Shown here one piece after another: positions 15,415 to 23,846 of a stretch of DNA of 64,000 nt. Source of the stretch: Hymenobacter aerilatus (GTDB taxonomy: Bacteria > Bacteroidota > Bacteroidia > Cytophagales > Hymenobacteraceae); contig NZ_CP095053.1 of NCBI RefSeq assembly GCF_022921095.1, forward strand, positions 3,700,501 through 3,764,500, read 5' to 3'. Both the position numbers and the translations under genes were made by a program. The notes under the pieces are model-generated. The model did no database searches and was not told the origin of the DNA. It saw only the letters and a list, made by a program, of their open reading frames with translations. Numbering within the stretch: position 1 is the stretch's first letter; each line of letters opens with the position of its first letter.

Positions 15415-16437
15415 ATGTTTAGTTCGCTCATCTTCTCCCTACCCCCTGTGCAACCTACCGATTTTGTAGCCGAGCTCCGCGCCCGGGAAGTACTAACAGA
15501 AGCCCAAGCCGAAGCCATCTACGAGTATGAGCGTACTCGCCCGTTTTCTTTGCACTACGAGCTACGCACCTTGCTCTACCTGGGTATTGTGCTGCTCACC
15601 GGTGGCCTGGGCGTTTTGCTGTACCAACACGCCGACGACATCAGCCACAGCCTTATTGTAGCCGCCCTGGTGTTGCTGATGGCCGGCAGTTTCGGCTACG
15701 CGGCGCGGCATCAGCCGCCCTTCACGTGGCAGCAGGCCCCTACCCCCAGCGTACTGCCCGATTATCTGCTGCTTCTAGGATGCCTGTTATTTCTCTCGCT
15801 GGAGGGCTACTTGCAGGCCAAGTATACTTTTTTTAGCAACCGCTACGGGCTGGCTACGCTGCTGCCGGCCCTGCTGTTCCTCCCCCTCGCCTACCGCTTC
15901 GACCATCGGGGCGTGCTCTCGATGGCCATCACGGCATTGGCAGCATGGGTAGGGCTGAGCGTAGCGCCGCTGTCGGTTTTCAGCAATCAGTTTCTCACGG
16001 CTGCTATTTGCCGGGCTGCTATTGGCTTGGGTATGTTCTTGCTGCTGGTTGCTTGGCAAAGCGAAAAGCGCCGCCTCAAGCCGCATTTTGCCTACACCTA
16101 TTTGCTATTGGGTAGCAACTTATTGCTGGCGTCCGCCACGGCCGCCATGTCTCAGGAGCTGTTGCGGCCACTGGTGTTGCTGTTCCTGCTTATTCTAGGG
16201 GTTTGCGCTTATCTGTTCCTCTACGCCCGCCGCACGCATTCCTACCTTTTTATGCTGCTGAGCGTGGGGTATGGCTACGTAGCCGTTACGTATGGTTTGT
16301 TCTCGCTGCTAGAGTATACTCATGGTGATATTGTAGGCCTCTTTATATTTTATATCATCTGCTCCGTAGCCGGTATCGTCTGGTTTTTGGCTAACATTCA
16401 GAAAATAGTAGGTACTGATGATCGGCAAAGCCTATAA
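15415..16437 (+). CDS. DUF2157-type membrane protein
   Basis: A 340-residue protein. The N-terminal 45 residues (LRAREVLTEAQAEAIYEYE) form the short helical part typical of DUF2157 proteins, followed by about ten hydrophobic segments arranged in pairs. The function of this family is unknown. The ATG at 15415 is chosen; an in-frame ATG at 15379 lacks family support. Its last 20 bases overlap the start of the next membrane gene, which indicates translational coupling and a shared role. Confidence 0.75.
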   Translation: MFSSLIFSLPPVQPTDFVAELRAREVLTEAQAEAIYEYERTRPFSLHYELRTLLYLGIVLLTGGLGVLLYQHADDISHSLIVAALVLLMAGSFGYAARHQPPFTWQQAPTPSVLPDYLLLLGCLLFLSLEGYLQAKYTFFSNRYGLATLLPALLFLPLAYRFDHRGVLSMAITALAAWVGLSVAPLSVFSNQFLTAAICRAAIGLGMFLLLVAWQSEKRRLKPHFAYTYLLLGSNLLLASATAAMSQELLRPLVLLFLLILGVCAYLFLYARRTHSYLFMLLSVGYGYVAVTYGLFSLLEYTHGDIVGLFIFYIICSVAGIVWFLANIQKIVGTDDRQSL

Positions 16438-17641
16438 CCCGACTTGGGCGCGCAACGAAGTTCTCCGCACCGACGTCCGGCGCTGGCACCAGGCAGGACT
16501 CCTGACGCTGCCGCAGCTGGAAGCAATCCAGCAGTCCTATCCGCTGAATTTCTACCGTCCGCCGCTCTATCTCCGTCTCTTGCTGTTTGTGCTGACGGTA
16601 GTAGCGTGGCTGTTGGCAGCCGGATTGGGATTCTTCTTTTTCCTAGGCCCACTAGCCCAGGCATCAAGAATCGATTTGCCTGAGACGATTATTATCGGGG
16701 TAGGCTTTGAGTTATACGCGCTTGGGAGTTGGCTGATTTTGGAGAATTTCATTCGCGCTAACCAGCTGTATCGTGCGGGCCACGATGTAGCACTGTTGTA
16801 CATGACGCTTGGCTGTGCCAGTGCGGCCATGTTTTGCCTCCTGAGCCCTCTCCTACCTAGCTCCAACCTGCTGGCGCTGACTTCACCCCTCCTACCCTTG
16901 TTTCTGCTACCCGTCCTGGGTATCCTACTGGTAGCCATCATCCGCTACGCCGATGCGCTGGTAACCGCCGCGGCCTATGGGGTAGTATTGGCGCTCTTGG
17001 CCAATGCACTGCTGCGTTTTGAGGCAGGTCGGCTCCTGTTGCCGTTTGCCGTGATGTTGTTGTCGGTGGGCTTGTACCAGTTAGGCCAGCGCCTCGCTCG
17101 CCGTACCGACTACCTTTACTATCAATACTGTTTTCTCACCTTGAAGACGCTGGCGCTGGTCACCTTCTATCTTGGGGGTAATTATATGGTAGTGCGCGAA
17201 GGCAATGCCGCTATCAGCGGGGACTTAGTTTCCCAACAAATACCTTTTGCTTGGGTCTTTTATCTTTCTACAGCACTTATTCCGCTATACTATATCTACC
17301 ACGGTCTGCGCCGTCCCGACCGGGTATGGCTCCTGACAGGCTTGGTGGCCGTGGCTTTTTCGGGCTATACCGTGCGTTTCTACCACTCGGTACTACCACC
17401 CGAGGTAGCCAGTACATTACTTGGGGCGGCGTTGGTGGCTCTCACTGGAGCGCTGCTTCGCTACCTGCGCACCCCGCGTCATGGTCTCACGGCTGCAGCC
17501 GACACGGCCCACTACTCCGGTCTCAACCTAGAAGCCCTCGTTACTGCCGAAACTGCTGCCCGCCAGGGCCACACACCAGCCTCCCACTTCGGGTTCGGGG
17601 GTGGCCAATCTGGTGGCGGCGGCGCTACTGGTCAGTTCTAG
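16418..17641 (+). CDS. Polytopic membrane protein, DUF2157-like partner
   Basis: A 407-residue protein with an N-terminal segment (VRRWHQAGLLTLPQLEAIQQ) resembling that of its upstream neighbour, then about ten transmembrane segments. The cytoplasmic or exposed C-terminus ends in a Gly-rich tail (FGFGGGQSGGGGATG). It overlaps the preceding gene by 20 nt. The pair looks like diverged paralogues that may form one complex, but the function is unknown. It is convergent with the cysteine desulfurase gene, and no terminator was recognised in the 69-nt gap. Confidence 0.75.
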   Translation: MIGKAYNPTWARNEVLRTDVRRWHQAGLLTLPQLEAIQQSYPLNFYRPPLYLRLLLFVLTVVAWLLAAGLGFFFFLGPLAQASRIDLPETIIIGVGFELYALGSWLILENFIRANQLYRAGHDVALLYMTLGCASAAMFCLLSPLLPSSNLLALTSPLLPLFLLPVLGILLVAIIRYADALVTAAAYGVVLALLANALLRFEAGRLLLPFAVMLLSVGLYQLGQRLARRTDYLYYQYCFLTLKTLALVTFYLGGNYMVVREGNAAISGDLVSQQIPFAWVFYLSTALIPLYYIYHGLRRPDRVWLLTGLVAVAFSGYTVRFYHSVLPPEVASTLLGAALVALTGALLRYLRTPRHGLTAAADTAHYSGLNLEALVTAETAARQGHTPASHFGFGGGQSGGGGATGQF

Positions 17642-17710
17642 GTGAGGTAGACAAGAGTACAGACTGCTGCTCACGGAGTATCAGCCCATCGCAACCCAAC
17701 AAGCAACGCG

Positions 17711-18880
17711 CTACCCTATAGGCTGTTTTTGATACATCTTTGCCAGCTGCTCCACGGCGTAGTCTACTTCCTCGGGCGTATTATACTTGCTCATGGAGAA
17801 ACGGATGGCCCCCCGGTCTGGGTCGCAGCCCATAGCGGTGAGTACATGCGAGCCGGCATTGGCCCCGCTGGTACACGCCGAGCCGCCCGACACCGATACG
17901 CGGTTGATATCGAGGTTGAACAGCAGCATCTCATTTAGCTCCGAGGGTGGTAGGCTCACGTTCAACACCGTATACAAGCTTCGGTCGGCTTCTGCCGAGT
18001 GGCCATTGAACTGCACGTCTTCAATACCGGCTCGCAACTTTTCAATGAAACGGTCTTTCAGGCCCTGTATGTGCTGCTGGTGTGCGGCCATGTCGCGGTA
18101 AGCAATTTCCAACGCCTTTGCCAAGCCCACAATGCCGTATACGTTCTCGGTACCCGCCCGCACGTTCCGCTCCTGCGAACCACCGTGGATAAGCGGCGTC
18201 ACCTGCAATTCCGGATTGCGATACACAAAGCCTACCCCCTTCGGTCCATGAAACTTATGGGCTGACCCAACCAGGAAATGCGGCTTCAGCTGCTGTACAT
18301 CGTGGCGGTAGTGTCCCATCGTTTGCACCGTATCGGTGTGAAATACGGCGTGGTGCTGACGGCAGATGTCGGAAATAGTCTTTACATCGTTGAGGTTACC
18401 AACTTCGTTGTTGCCGTGCATCAGGCTCACCAGTGTGCGGGGCTGTCCGGCCAGTAGCTCTTCCAGATGCGCCAGATCCAGCGTCCCCTGCTCATCGTGC
18501 CGCACGTAGTGCAGCATAATCGCGCCCGATTTTTCCAGCGCCTGCAACGGATGCAGTACCGCATGGTGTTCCAGCGGCGACGTAACGGCCCGCGTCAGGC
18601 CCAGTGTGTGAATGCTCCCAAAGATGGCATAATTGTCTGCCTCCGTTCCGCCCGACGTGAACGTAATTTCGGCCGGCGCGGCATTAATCAGGTGAGCAAT
18701 GGTTTTGCGGGCATTTTCCAACACTGCTCGCACCTTGCGCCCGTGGCCGTGAATACTGCTGGGGTTGCCGTAGAACTCACGCATAAATGGCAGCATAGCC
18801 TCCAGCACCTCCGGGTCGAGCGGCGTGGTTGCAGCGTTATCAAAATACACAGTGGTAGGGGTAGCAGAAGCAGGCACCAT
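17711..18880 (-). CDS. Cysteine desulfurase, NifS/IscS family
   Basis: PLP enzyme that takes sulfur from L-cysteine for Fe-S clusters and tRNA thiolation. The 389-residue protein begins with VYFDNAATTPLDPEVLEAM. It has the PLP lysine in SAHKFHGPKGVGF (about residue 198), NEVGN, and the loop cysteine in SGGSACTSG (about residue 322). The ATG at 18880 is preferred to an in-frame TTG at 18904. The 5' region is unusual: a GC-rich palindrome (18905-18923), an intrinsic terminator (18949-18980) and a Cys-rich mini-frame (18983-19063) lie before the start. It could be involved in Fe-S assembly, but no isc or suf partner genes are in the window. Confidence 0.93.
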   Translation of the reverse strand: MVPASATPTTVYFDNAATTPLDPEVLEAMLPFMREFYGNPSSIHGHGRKVRAVLENARKTIAHLINAAPAEITFTSGGTEADNYAIFGSIHTLGLTRAVTSPLEHHAVLHPLQALEKSGAIMLHYVRHDEQGTLDLAHLEELLAGQPRTLVSLMHGNNEVGNLNDVKTISDICRQHHAVFHTDTVQTMGHYRHDVQQLKPHFLVGSAHKFHGPKGVGFVYRNPELQVTPLIHGGSQERNVRAGTENVYGIVGLAKALEIAYRDMAAHQQHIQGLKDRFIEKLRAGIEDVQFNGHSAEADRSLYTVLNVSLPPSELNEMLLFNLDINRVSVSGGSACTSGANAGSHVLTAMGCDPDRGAIRFSMSKYNTPEEVDYAVEQLAKMYQKQPIG

Positions 18881-18904
18881 GGTAGCAAAGAGGTTACAAG
18901 ACAA

Positions 18905-18923
18905 CCGCGCGTGGCACGCGCGG
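18905..18923. repeat. GC-rich palindrome before cysteine desulfurase
   Basis: CCGCGCGTG and CACGCGCGG are perfect arms around a single base, 24 nt before the ATG. In RNA it would give a strong 5' UTR hairpin with a GTGGCAC loop. It may be an operator or a translation-control hairpin; nothing decides between them. Confidence 0.5.
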
Positions 18924-18948
18924 CCAAAACAAACGGGTATACAAAAAT

Positions 18949-18980
18949 AAAGGATTCCGGCGCGCCCCCCGGAATCCTTT
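18949..18980 (-). terminator. Intrinsic terminator between glmM and cysteine desulfurase
   Basis: Arms 18949-18960 and 18969-18980 pair over 12 bp, and the minus strand continues with TTATTTTTG. It may simply end the glmM transcript. It also lies 2 nt after the stop of a Cys-rich mini-frame, so it could be an attenuator for the desulfurase gene. Confidence 0.8.
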
Positions 18981-18982
18981 GC

Positions 18983-19063
18983 TCATACAGCCATACAGTT
19001 AGCTGTTGCTATAATGTGCCAGCAGGCGGCAACACAACAACAAAACAGACCGATAACTTGCAT
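18983..19063 (-). CDS. Possible third Cys-rich leader mini-gene
   Basis: A 26-codon frame from ATG contains FCCCVAACWH and in total five Cys codons, three in a row. It begins 20 nt after the glmM stop and ends 2 nt before an intrinsic terminator that precedes the cysteine desulfurase gene. The order mini-frame, terminator, cysteine-consuming enzyme is that of an attenuator. The frame may be fortuitous: it lies in an ordinary intergenic space and has no visible promoter of its own. Confidence 0.3.
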   Translation of the reverse strand: MQVIGLFCCCVAACWHIIATANCMAV

Positions 19064-19082
19064 GTGATTTTTTAGAAAAAGG

Positions 19083-20477
19083 CTACGCTTTTTGAGAGAT
19101 GATTTCCTTGATGTCGCCAATAATCTTATTGGCCAAGTGGTCGGCAGTAGCGTTTGATGCCGATTCGGCGTAGATGCGGATAATGGGCTCTGTGTTTGAT
19201 TTGCGCAAATGCACCCACTCCTTTTCAAATTCTATTTTCACCCCATCAATCGTATTGATAGGATGCTGGGCGTAGCGCTGCTGCATTTGCACCAGCACCT
19301 GATCCGTATCAATGTCCGGCGTCAGCTCAATCTTGTTTTTTGAGATGAAGTAATTAGGGTAGGACGCCCGCAGCCGGGTCATGGTCACATCCGTTTTGGC
19401 CAGGTGCGTCAGAAACAGTGCAATGCCAACCAGCGCGTCGCGGCCGTAGTGCAGCTCGGGCAAGATGATGCCCCCGTTGCCTTCACCACCAATCAGCGCG
19501 TTGGTTTCTTTCATCTTGTTCACCACGTTCACCTCACCCACGGCAGCTGCGGCATAGGTACCACCGTGCTTCTCCGTTACGTCACGCAGGGCACGGGTAC
19601 TGCTCAGATTACTTACGGTATTACCACCACCATTTTCTTGGAGCAGATAATCGGCCACGGCTACCAGCGTGTACTCCTCACCAAACATTTCACCGTTTTC
19701 GCATACCAGCGCCAGCCGATCCACATCGGGGTCCACCACAATGCCCAAATCGAAGCCACCGTGCGACAGCACTTTCGCAATATCACGCAGGTTTTCGGGT
19801 AAAGGCTCCGGATTATGGGCAAAGTCGCCGGTAGGCTCACAAAATAGCTTTTCCACTTTTTCCACCCCCAGCGCTGCCAGCAGTTGTGGCACGGCAATAC
19901 CACCCGTCGAGTTTACGGCGTCTACTATCACCCGAAAGTTTTTAGCTCGAATTGCCTCCACATCTACCAGCGGCAGGGCCAGCACGGCATCAATGTGCAC
20001 TTGCAGAAATGTATCATCGGTGCTATAGCTACCCAGTTTGGTAACGGGCGCAAAGTCAAACGCTTCCGCATCAGCCAGGGCCAGCACCTGCTGCCCTTCT
20101 GTGTCCGAAATAAACTCCCCCTTAGAGTTTAACAGCTTTAGCGCGTTCCACTGCTTGGGGTTGTGCGAAGCCGTAAGGATAATACCGCCACCTGCTTGTT
20201 TAGCGGGCACCGCCATTTCCACAGTAGGTGTCGTACTCAGGCCTAGGTCAATCACATCAATTCCTAGTCCTTGTAAAGTAGCCGTCACCAGCTTGCTCAC
20301 CATATCGCCTGAAAGGCGGGCGTCACGACCGATTACAATACTATTCTGAGAAGAGTTAGCCAAGACCCAGGTGCCGAAAGCAGCAGCGTATTTAACTACG
20401 TCGAGGGGCGTCAGGCCTTCGCTGGGAGCCCCACCAATGGTGCCCCGAATACCTGAAATAGATTTGATAAGTGCCAC
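19083..20477 (-). CDS. glmM: Phosphoglucosamine mutase
   Basis: Converts glucosamine-6-phosphate to glucosamine-1-phosphate for UDP-GlcNAc, peptidoglycan and LPS. The 464-residue alpha-D-phosphohexomutase has the phosphoserine loop TASHNP (Ser104), the metal-binding DPDVDR (near residue 245; Val replaces the more usual Gly-Asp pattern), the sugar-specificity loop GEGNGG near residue 325, and a C-terminal phosphate-binding domain with RKSNTEPIIRIY. TACTTTTG on the minus strand at 20504-20511 is a fitting -7 box 27 nt before the ATG. It could act on other hexose phosphates, as Bacteroidota GlmM and phosphomannomutase are close. Confidence 0.9.
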   Translation of the reverse strand: MALIKSISGIRGTIGGAPSEGLTPLDVVKYAAAFGTWVLANSSQNSIVIGRDARLSGDMVSKLVTATLQGLGIDVIDLGLSTTPTVEMAVPAKQAGGGIILTASHNPKQWNALKLLNSKGEFISDTEGQQVLALADAEAFDFAPVTKLGSYSTDDTFLQVHIDAVLALPLVDVEAIRAKNFRVIVDAVNSTGGIAVPQLLAALGVEKVEKLFCEPTGDFAHNPEPLPENLRDIAKVLSHGGFDLGIVVDPDVDRLALVCENGEMFGEEYTLVAVADYLLQENGGGNTVSNLSSTRALRDVTEKHGGTYAAAAVGEVNVVNKMKETNALIGGEGNGGIILPELHYGRDALVGIALFLTHLAKTDVTMTRLRASYPNYFISKNKIELTPDIDTDQVLVQMQQRYAQHPINTIDGVKIEFEKEWVHLRKSNTEPIIRIYAESASNATADHLANKIIGDIKEIISQKA

Positions 20478-20611
20478 GAGTACGGGTTTGTTTTTAAAGA
20501 GCGCAAAAGTAGAGAATCATGGCTGCTTTCCCTAGGATAGGCAAGTGATGCACTAAACTCTACATAGGAATAAGAGGAGCCTGCCCTAGGGTGAGCATCC
20601 GTTGCTCGTAT

Positions 20612-20642
20612 GGCAACGAAGCAGAATGTCTTTGTATATTTG
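20612..20642 (+). promoter_or_regulatory. Candidate promoter of mazG, near-leaderless
   Basis: TTG at 20612-20614 and TATATTTG at 20635-20642 fit the Bacteroidota -33 and -7 boxes with a 20-nt spacer. The -7 box ends 5 nt before the ATG at 20648, so transcription would start at or next to the start codon. Confidence 0.5.
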
Positions 20643-20647
20643 GCTGA

Positions 20648-21490
20648 ATGGATACTACTTCTTCCTCTGCTCGTGCAGCTCAGTTGGCTGCCTTTGGCCG
20701 TCTGCTCGACGTGCTTGACCGCTTGCGCGCCGAGTGTCCTTGGGATCGTAAGCAAACAATGCAAACGCTGCGGCACCTCACGATAGAAGAAACCTACGAA
20801 CTAAGCGACGCGATTTTGCGCAACGATCTACCTGACGTACGCAAGGAACTGGGCGATGTGATGCTCCACTTGGTTTTTTATGCCAAAATAGCTTCGGAAA
20901 CAGGCCAGTTCGATATTGCTGATGTATTGAATGCTCAGTGCGAAAAGCTTATTTTCCGCCATCCTCATATCTACGGCGATACCAAAGCCGATACAGAAGA
21001 CGAAGTGAAGCGCAACTGGGAACAGCTGAAGCTTCAGGAGAAAGGCAATACATCGGTACTGGGTGGCGTTCCGGTATCTCTTCCTGCTTTAGTGAAAGCA
21101 ATGCGTATTCAGGAGAAAGCCCGCGGCGCTGGCTTCGACTGGGAGCATCCTGAGCAGGTTTGGGAAAAGGTGCAGGAAGAATTACAAGAATTTGGTGAAG
21201 AATATTCGGCACCTAATATCTCTGACACGTCTCGCCAGGAGCGTGCTACTCAAGAGTTTGGCGACTTATTGTTCTCGCTGGTCAATTTTGCCCGGTTTGC
21301 TGGCATAAACCCTGAGGAGGCATTGGAACGTACCAACCGAAAGTTTATCCAGCGCTTCCAGTTTTTGGAAACCGCCGCAGCTCAAGACGGCCATCGGCTA
21401 GCTGATTTAACGTTACCTGAGATGGACGTTTATTGGGAGACAGCCAAAAAAGCTCTATCTTTTGCTGCTAATTCTGCAAACCAAGAATAG
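20648..21490 (+). CDS. mazG: Nucleoside triphosphate pyrophosphohydrolase MazG
   Basis: Hydrolyses (d)NTPs to NMP and pyrophosphate, cleaning damaged nucleotides or limiting ppGpp responses. The 280-residue protein has the tandem MazG domains of the E. coli type. The first begins LRAECPWDRKQTMQTLRHLTIEE, with metal-binding acidic residues in ELGDVMLHLVFY. The second has EEELQEFGEEY-like and EFGDLLFSLVNFAR motifs, ending in LEFTNRKF-type sequence (ERTNRKFIQRFQ). A small hairpin with a T tract follows at 21499-21515. Confidence 0.93.
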   Translation: MDTTSSSARAAQLAAFGRLLDVLDRLRAECPWDRKQTMQTLRHLTIEETYELSDAILRNDLPDVRKELGDVMLHLVFYAKIASETGQFDIADVLNAQCEKLIFRHPHIYGDTKADTEDEVKRNWEQLKLQEKGNTSVLGGVPVSLPALVKAMRIQEKARGAGFDWEHPEQVWEKVQEELQEFGEEYSAPNISDTSRQERATQEFGDLLFSLVNFARFAGINPEEALERTNRKFIQRFQFLETAAAQDGHRLADLTLPEMDVYWETAKKALSFAANSANQE

Positions 21491-21498
21491 ATTTTTTT

Positions 21499-21515
21499 AA
21501 GCCTGAAGGCTTTTT
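21499..21515 (+). terminator. Weak intrinsic terminator after mazG
   Basis: AAGCC (21499-21503) and GGCTT (21508-21512) pair around TGAA, followed by TTT. The stem is only 5 bp. The remaining 230 nt to exbB are T-rich upstream DNA with no recognised gene. Confidence 0.5.
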
Positions 21516-21746
21516 AGACCGTTTAAACGCATTTTTCTTTTGGCTACCCATTGCTTTTTCATTAGGTTTGCCAAGGCTATGTTGCCCTTACAAGAAGGAT
21601 AACAGGCACGGTCAATCACTTTGCTTCTCCTTCTCAATTTTTGGGCCAACTACTTGAACGAACGGCACTTTTACTACATTTCTAAACTGTCCCAAACGTT
21701 TTACATTTTTCAACCTTTCACCAACCTCCCCTAATTTTCCGGAACA

Positions 21747-22619
21747 ATGGAACAAAAGAATGCCACGAACAAGAACGTGCGGCCTGCCGCTCCCGCTGCC
21801 CCTAAGGGTGAATCGAAAGGCGGCTCTGCGTTCGCCGCCATCGTTATCCCGCTGGCTTTTGTAGTTGCTATCGTTATTTACAAATTCGTTTTTGGTAACC
21901 CCGCTAACTTCCAAGGCGGTAATAACGAGAACCTACCATTGCCCGGTAACTACATGGGCACGATATACGCCGGCGGTCCTATTGTACCAGTGCTGATCAC
22001 CCTGCTCATCCTGGTTATTACCTTCTCTATTGAGCGTTTCCTCACCATCAACAAAGCAAAAGGCACTAAGAGCATTGAGAGCTTTGTGCGTTCAATCCGC
22101 CAGAAGCTGAATGTGAATGACATTGCAGGTGCTCTTGCAGTATGCGACCAGCAGAAAGGCTCTGTAGCCAACGTAGTGAAGTCTGGCCTGTTGAAATACC
22201 AGGAAATGGCTCGCGAGCGTGGCATGGATAAAGACCAGAAAGTTCTGTCGATTCAGAAAGAAATCGAAGAATCTACGGCTTTGGAACTGCCTATGCTGGA
22301 GAAAAACCTAGTTATCATCTCGACTATTGCTTCGGTTGCTACCCTGGTAGGTCTGCTCGGTACGGTATTCGGTATGATCCGCGCCTTCGCCGCTCTGGCA
22401 AACGCTGGTGCTCCTGACACCGCTGCCCTGTCGACGGGTATCTCGGAAGCCTTGATTAACACGGCTCTGGGTATCGGTACCTCGGCTATTGCCATCATTG
22501 CTTACAACTACTTCACCAGCCAAATCGACGTTCTTACCTACAGCATTGATGAAGCTGGCTTCAGCATTATTCAAACGTTTGCTTCGCAGCACGGCGAAAC
22601 GGAAACTTATCCTGCCTAA
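21747..22619 (+). CDS. exbB: MotA/TolQ/ExbB proton channel family protein
   Basis: Proton-channel subunit that powers TonB. The 290-residue protein has an Ala/Pro/Lys-rich start, an extra N-terminal hydrophobic helix (about 28-50), a second helix near residue 75-95 (VPVLITLLILVITFSIERFL), a cytoplasmic helical domain, and the last two helices with the conserved ATLVGLLGTVFGMIRAF and STGISEALINTALG segments. It is the first gene of an exbB-exbD-exbD-tonB set in one direction, 67 nt before exbD. Confidence 0.93.
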   Translation: MEQKNATNKNVRPAAPAAPKGESKGGSAFAAIVIPLAFVVAIVIYKFVFGNPANFQGGNNENLPLPGNYMGTIYAGGPIVPVLITLLILVITFSIERFLTINKAKGTKSIESFVRSIRQKLNVNDIAGALAVCDQQKGSVANVVKSGLLKYQEMARERGMDKDQKVLSIQKEIEESTALELPMLEKNLVIISTIASVATLVGLLGTVFGMIRAFAALANAGAPDTAALSTGISEALINTALGIGTSAIAIIAYNYFTSQIDVLTYSIDEAGFSIIQTFASQHGETETYPA

Positions 22620-22686
22620 GTTGCGGTTTACGCACTAAAGCATAGTTTCTCAACGTTTTGAATTTCGCTAACTAACGCTTTCAGCA

Positions 22687-23310
22687 ATGCCTAAAGTAAA
22701 ACCTCACAGAACGTCCCCCTCGTTGGATATGACTCCGATGGTGGACTTGGCATTCCTGCTGGTGACTTTCTTCATGCTCACGTCTAAGTTTGCGCCGCAA
22801 GAAGACGTAGTAGTAGATACCCCTGCTTCCATCTCCGAAATTCGCTTGCCCGAGAGCCACGTAATGGTTATCTCGATTGACAAAGACAAGCGCGTGTTCT
22901 TCGGGCTAGACGATGCAAAAGTGAAAGAGGATCTGCTTACTAGCGTAGGTGCAAAATACAGTGTGGGCTTCACGGCGGAGCAAGCCAAAAAATTCACTGG
23001 TCTGGCGAGTTTTGGAGTACCCGTGCAGCAGTTGCCTAGCCTGCTAACTCTCTCTACCGAGGAGCGGCAGAAGGCATCGCAACCCGGTATTCCTATCGAC
23101 TCGGTGAACAACCAGTTGATTGAGTGGGTTACTGCTGCCCAGCGCGCCGAGTACAAGGCTTTTGGTAAGCCAGCGTACATTGCCATTCGTGGCGACGGTT
23201 CTGCTGACGTACCGACCGTGAAGAGAGTCATCAAGATTCTGCAGGATAAGGATATCAACCGTTTCAACCTGATTACCGACTTGGAAGGTAAGCCGGTAGC
23301 TGGAAACTAA
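22687..23310 (+). CDS. exbD: Biopolymer transporter ExbD (first copy)
   Basis: Single-pass inner-membrane partner of ExbB. The 207-residue protein starts with a basic cytoplasmic stretch and then DMTPMVDLAFLLVTFFMLTS (about residues 14-34), where the membrane aspartate takes part in proton movement. The periplasmic domain is longer than usual, with an insert of about 60 residues (FGLDDAKVKEDLL to QPGIPID) before the conserved VPTVKRVIKILQD part. Two different ExbD copies in tandem are usual in Bacteroidota and suggest a heteromeric stator. Confidence 0.92.
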   Translation: MPKVKPHRTSPSLDMTPMVDLAFLLVTFFMLTSKFAPQEDVVVDTPASISEIRLPESHVMVISIDKDKRVFFGLDDAKVKEDLLTSVGAKYSVGFTAEQAKKFTGLASFGVPVQQLPSLLTLSTEERQKASQPGIPIDSVNNQLIEWVTAAQRAEYKAFGKPAYIAIRGDGSADVPTVKRVIKILQDKDINRFNLITDLEGKPVAGN

Positions 23311-23324
23311 CCGACCTTAGAAAC

Positions 23325-23846
23325 ATGGCAGAAATACAACAACAAGCCGACTCCGGCGGAGGTGGGAAGAAGCGGGCCAAAAAGATGTCGACCAAAATCG
23401 ACATGACCCCGATGGTAGATTTGGCCTTTCTCCTGCTCACCTTCTTCATGCTCACTTCCACGTTCAGCAAACCTACCGTAATGGAGCTGAACATGCCTGT
23501 AAAGCCTAAAAACGAACAGGAGCAAACGGAATTGAAGGCATCTGATGCTTTCACTGTACTGCTCGGTGCGGATAACAAGCTTTATTACTACGATGGTCTG
23601 CTGGACAATAATGTGAAACCAGACATTAAGTCCTCGGATTATAGCGCAGATGGCATCCGCAAGATCCTGTTTGATCGTAAGCAGCGTAACCCGAACGTGG
23701 TAGTGATGATCAAACCAGATGACAACTCCTCCTATAAAAACATGGTGGATATTCTGGATGAGATGAACATTACGGGGCAGAAAAAATATGCTCTGATGGA
23801 TATTTCGAAAAACGATCAGGACTTAATTAAAGGCTCAGGGTTATGA
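23325..23846 (+). CDS. exbD: Biopolymer transporter ExbD (second copy)
   Basis: A 173-residue ExbD paralogue lying 14 nt after the first. The cytoplasmic start is Gly/Lys-rich; the membrane helix DMTPMVDLAFLLLTFFMLTS (about residues 26-45) carries the conserved aspartate, and a periplasmic domain ends with MVDILDEMNITGQKKYALMD. The stop overlaps the first codons of tonB (ATGATG), which couples their translation. Confidence 0.92.
   Translation: MAEIQQQADSGGGGKKRAKKMSTKIDMTPMVDLAFLLLTFFMLTSTFSKPTVMELNMPVKPKNEQEQTELKASDAFTVLLGADNKLYYYDGLLDNNVKPDIKSSDYSADGIRKILFDRKQRNPNVVVMIKPDDNSSYKNMVDILDEMNITGQKKYALMDISKNDQDLIKGSGL

Noticed and set aside
20670..20700. GCTCAGTTGG, resembling part of a tRNA D-arm
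   Set aside because: It is inside mazG coding sequence, and no acceptor, anticodon or T-arm partners are present.
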